A stretch of 32,998 bases of DNA from NCBI GenBank assembly GCA_963922715.1, contig CAWUJT010000012.1, positions 1 to 32,998 on the forward strand. The letters run 5' to 3'. Each line of letters opens with the position of its first letter. The stretch's first letter is position 1. Source of the stretch: CAWUJT01 sp963922715 (GTDB lineage: Bacteria; Pseudomonadota; Alphaproteobacteria; Rhodobacterales; Rhodobacteraceae). The position numbers were made by a program, and so were the translations under genes. The notes beneath the pieces are model-generated. The model ran no database searches. It was not told the DNA's origin and saw only the letters and a list, made by a program, of their open reading frames with translations. Below are positions 31,723 through 32,998 of this stretch, in pieces.

Positions 31723-32438
31723 TGCAATACGCAAAATCATTGGTTTTTGTGATACAAATGTACGGGGTTATGGCCTTGATGGGGGTCGCCTTTGCGCCTT
31801 GGGCGTTCGTATCGGAACGTGGCGCACGGGTTGCAACAAAACTTTATTGTCGCTGGGTCATTTGGAGCTTGGCAAAAATATGTCATTTACACACCGAGGT
31901 ACGCGGAGTCCCCCCGTCAACTCCAGTTCTAATTGCGGCAAAGCATCAAAGTTTTCTGGACATCATACTGATCTATAACGCGTTGCCGCATGGGTTTTTC
32001 ATTATGAAAAACATTCTTAGCTATGCGCCATTTCTCGGACCTTACGCACTAAAGATTGGCTGCGTTCCCGTAAAGCGGGGTAAAAGGGGGGCTGCAATCG
32101 CAAAAATGCTAAATGATGTCGAGACCGGCAAAGCAAAGGAGGGGCAGTTGATCATTTACCCCCAAGGTACCCGCGTAGCCCCCGGAGAAAACCGCCCCTA
32201 CAAGATTGGAACAGCAGCGCTTTATCAACAAATGCGGCAACCCTGTGTACCTGTCGCCACAAATGTGGGCGTGTTTTGGCCAAAACGCGGGATACTCCGC
32301 AAACCAGGGGTTGCTGTGGTACAATTCATGGATCCTCTTCCCCCCGGTCAGGATAAAGACCGCTTCATGGACACGCTCGAAACGCGTATTGAGACACAAT
32401 CAAATCACTTGATGCGTGAAGCAGGGTTTAGCCTTTAG
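31722..32438 (+). CDS. plsC: 1-acyl-sn-glycerol-3-phosphate acyltransferase
   Basis: Transfers a second acyl chain to lysophosphatidic acid, giving phosphatidic acid for membrane phospholipids. The 238-residue protein has an N-terminal membrane helix (about 5-28), the catalytic HX4D motif as His75/Asp80 in AAKHQSFLDII, the FIMKNILSYAPFLG segment, a basic VPVKRGKRG region (115-123) and PQGTR (147-151) where many family members have PEGTR. The GTG at 31722 overlaps the ftsX stop as TAGTG and has AAGGA about 9 bases upstream. The frame is open far upstream through ftsX, but that portion is not acyltransferase-like. It may be any member of the PlsC family; lysophospholipid specificity is inferred. 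Confidence 0.9.
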   Translation: MQYAKSLVFVIQMYGVMALMGVAFAPWAFVSERGARVATKLYCRWVIWSLAKICHLHTEVRGVPPSTPVLIAAKHQSFLDIILIYNALPHGFFIMKNILSYAPFLGPYALKIGCVPVKRGKRGAAIAKMLNDVETGKAKEGQLIIYPQGTRVAPGENRPYKIGTAALYQQMRQPCVPVATNVGVFWPKRGILRKPGVAVVQFMDPLPPGQDKDRFMDTLETRIETQSNHLMREAGFSL

Positions 32439-32550
32439 ATGGCGATTGGATATAAGGTAAATCCAGGCATTGAAGGCGATTGATACCGCCCCTTTCGTGC
32501 AGGTCATCAGTCGTTTTTCTTATCTGCTTCCGGCTCAGATTTCTGCTTTA

Positions 32551-32868
32551 TCAGCTTGCCCACATCTTCGCATTGAAGCGCACTTCGTCATCGTGCGCGC
32601 CTACTTCACAAGCAGCTTCTTTGAAATGGTCAGATTGTGTCTTCGTTTTCGGTGGCCGCTCTTGTACGTCTGGGTAATTACAAAGCTCAGCCACCGAGAG
32701 GGCAAATGCAACAATTTTAAGCTTCTCATTATCTATCTTGTCCAAAACTTCCAAGCACTTAGCAAAACGATTTTCGACGTTGTCAGCTGTCAGCTTTATC
32801 ACTTTTTCTTGATTGATATCGGCGATCCGAGTGCATACATCCCAATAAAAACAATGCAATCTAGCCAT
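32551..32868 (-). CDS. Possible small hypothetical protein
   Basis: An open frame of 105 codons from the ATG at 32868 with an amino-acid mix that looks protein-like (for example NVENRFAKCLEVLDKIDNEK and LKIVAFALSVAEL in the middle), predicted mostly helical, cytoplasmic, no motif I recognise. The ribosome-binding site is weak, codon use is more AT-rich than in neighbours, and the frame is short enough to be chance. An upstream in-frame TTG at 32889 is less likely as start. If it is not a gene, then 32439-32998 (560 bases) holds no gene. Confidence 0.4.
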   Translation of the reverse strand: MARLHCFYWDVCTRIADINQEKVIKLTADNVENRFAKCLEVLDKIDNEKLKIVAFALSVAELCNYPDVQERPPKTKTQSDHFKEAACEVGAHDDEVRFNAKMWAS

Positions 32869-32959
32869 CACTCTACGTCTCTTTTGCAAACGGATTCAGG
32901 CATATCATTCATCTGCCGTTTTACGAATGGCTTGACACAACCGCTCTGCTATTGTGGAT

Positions 32960-32998
32960 CGGTACAAAAGTACCATGGCATAGAAATTCGGTACAAAA
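32960..32998. repeat. Direct repeat and palindrome cluster at the right edge
   Basis: CGGTACAAAA occurs at 32960-32969 and again at 32989-32998, 29 bases apart. The first copy is part of a palindrome, GGTAC-AAAA-GTACC (32961-32974). A TTGACA hexamer lies just upstream at 32932-32937 without a well-spaced -10. This looks like an operator region for a gene beyond the window, but the regulator is unknown. Confidence 0.45.

Noticed and set aside
32473..32493. GGCG/CGCC hairpin after plsC as terminator
   Set aside because: Four-pair stem with a wide loop and no T-tract following.
1..32998. Phage, insertion sequence, CRISPR, toxin-antitoxin or defence system
   Set aside because: No transposase, integrase, repeat-spacer array or recognisable defence domain seen on either strand; gene order looks like stable chromosomal core with a flagellar cluster.
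1..32998. tRNA or rRNA genes
   Set aside because: No cloverleaf-like segment with a GTTCRA-type T-loop or rRNA-like stretch noticed in the intergenic regions.

Overview
The window reads as a chromosomal segment of an alphaproteobacterium, most likely Rhodobacterales (roseobacter group). This rests on family recognition and gene order, not on a database search. Supporting signs are the short-form HisG with a HisZ partner next to a divergent-type HisS, a class II (cobalamin-dependent) ribonucleotide reductase, DUF1489 and DUF4175 proteins, a MotE-family protein beside motA, and a CtrA-like site between divergent flagellar operons. Gene density is high, many genes overlap by ATGA/GTGA, and I see no tRNA, rRNA, CRISPR array, insertion sequence or phage gene.

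Layout. 1-1655 (-): N-terminal part of a class II ribonucleotide reductase running off the left edge. 1745-2873 (+): a DUF1489 protein and a small two-helix membrane protein of unknown function. 2934-3113 (-): slyX. 3175-6367 (+): hisS-hisZ-hisG, coupled by two ATGA overlaps, linking histidyl-tRNA synthesis to the first step of histidine biosynthesis. 6356-15025 (-): a nine-gene flagellar operon transcribed as fliL, a DUF6468/PflI-like gene, motE-like, motA, a 676-residue secreted protein, flhA, fliR, flhB and a coiled-coil gene. 15127-18838 (+): the divergent partner operon fliF, fliH-like, fliN, fliP and a small protein with a FliG-like EHPxxIA segment. 18946-20430 (+): AMP nucleosidase. 20491-24792 (-): ispE, a secreted TPR protein and ETF-ubiquinone oxidoreductase. 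24939-29034 (+): a DUF2834 membrane protein, lysA and a large DUF4175 protein. 29093-29980 (-): a zinc-ribbon membrane protein. 30146-32438 (+): ftsE, ftsX and plsC. 32439-32998: mostly unassigned, with one possible small gene (-) and a repeat/palindrome cluster at the right edge.

How the genes work together. The two divergent flagellar operons encode the MS ring (FliF), a C-ring component (FliN), export-gate parts (FliP, FliR, FlhA, FlhB), the export ATPase regulator (FliH-like), and stator or stator-associated proteins (MotA, FliL, MotE-like). MotB, FliG, FliM, FliI and FliQ are not in the window and must lie elsewhere if the flagellum is complete. A nearly palindromic CtrA-like element sits between the operons and could drive both. 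The right third groups cell-envelope functions: lysine/diaminopimelate metabolism, FtsEX division control and phospholipid acylation.

The least explained parts are the 676-residue secreted protein coupled to motA (a candidate periplasmic stator partner, analogous in position to MotC), the 147-residue FliG-M-like protein after fliP, the coiled-coil protein after flhB, and the two-helix membrane protein at 2295-2873. I did not find a clear-cut new defence or mobile system.
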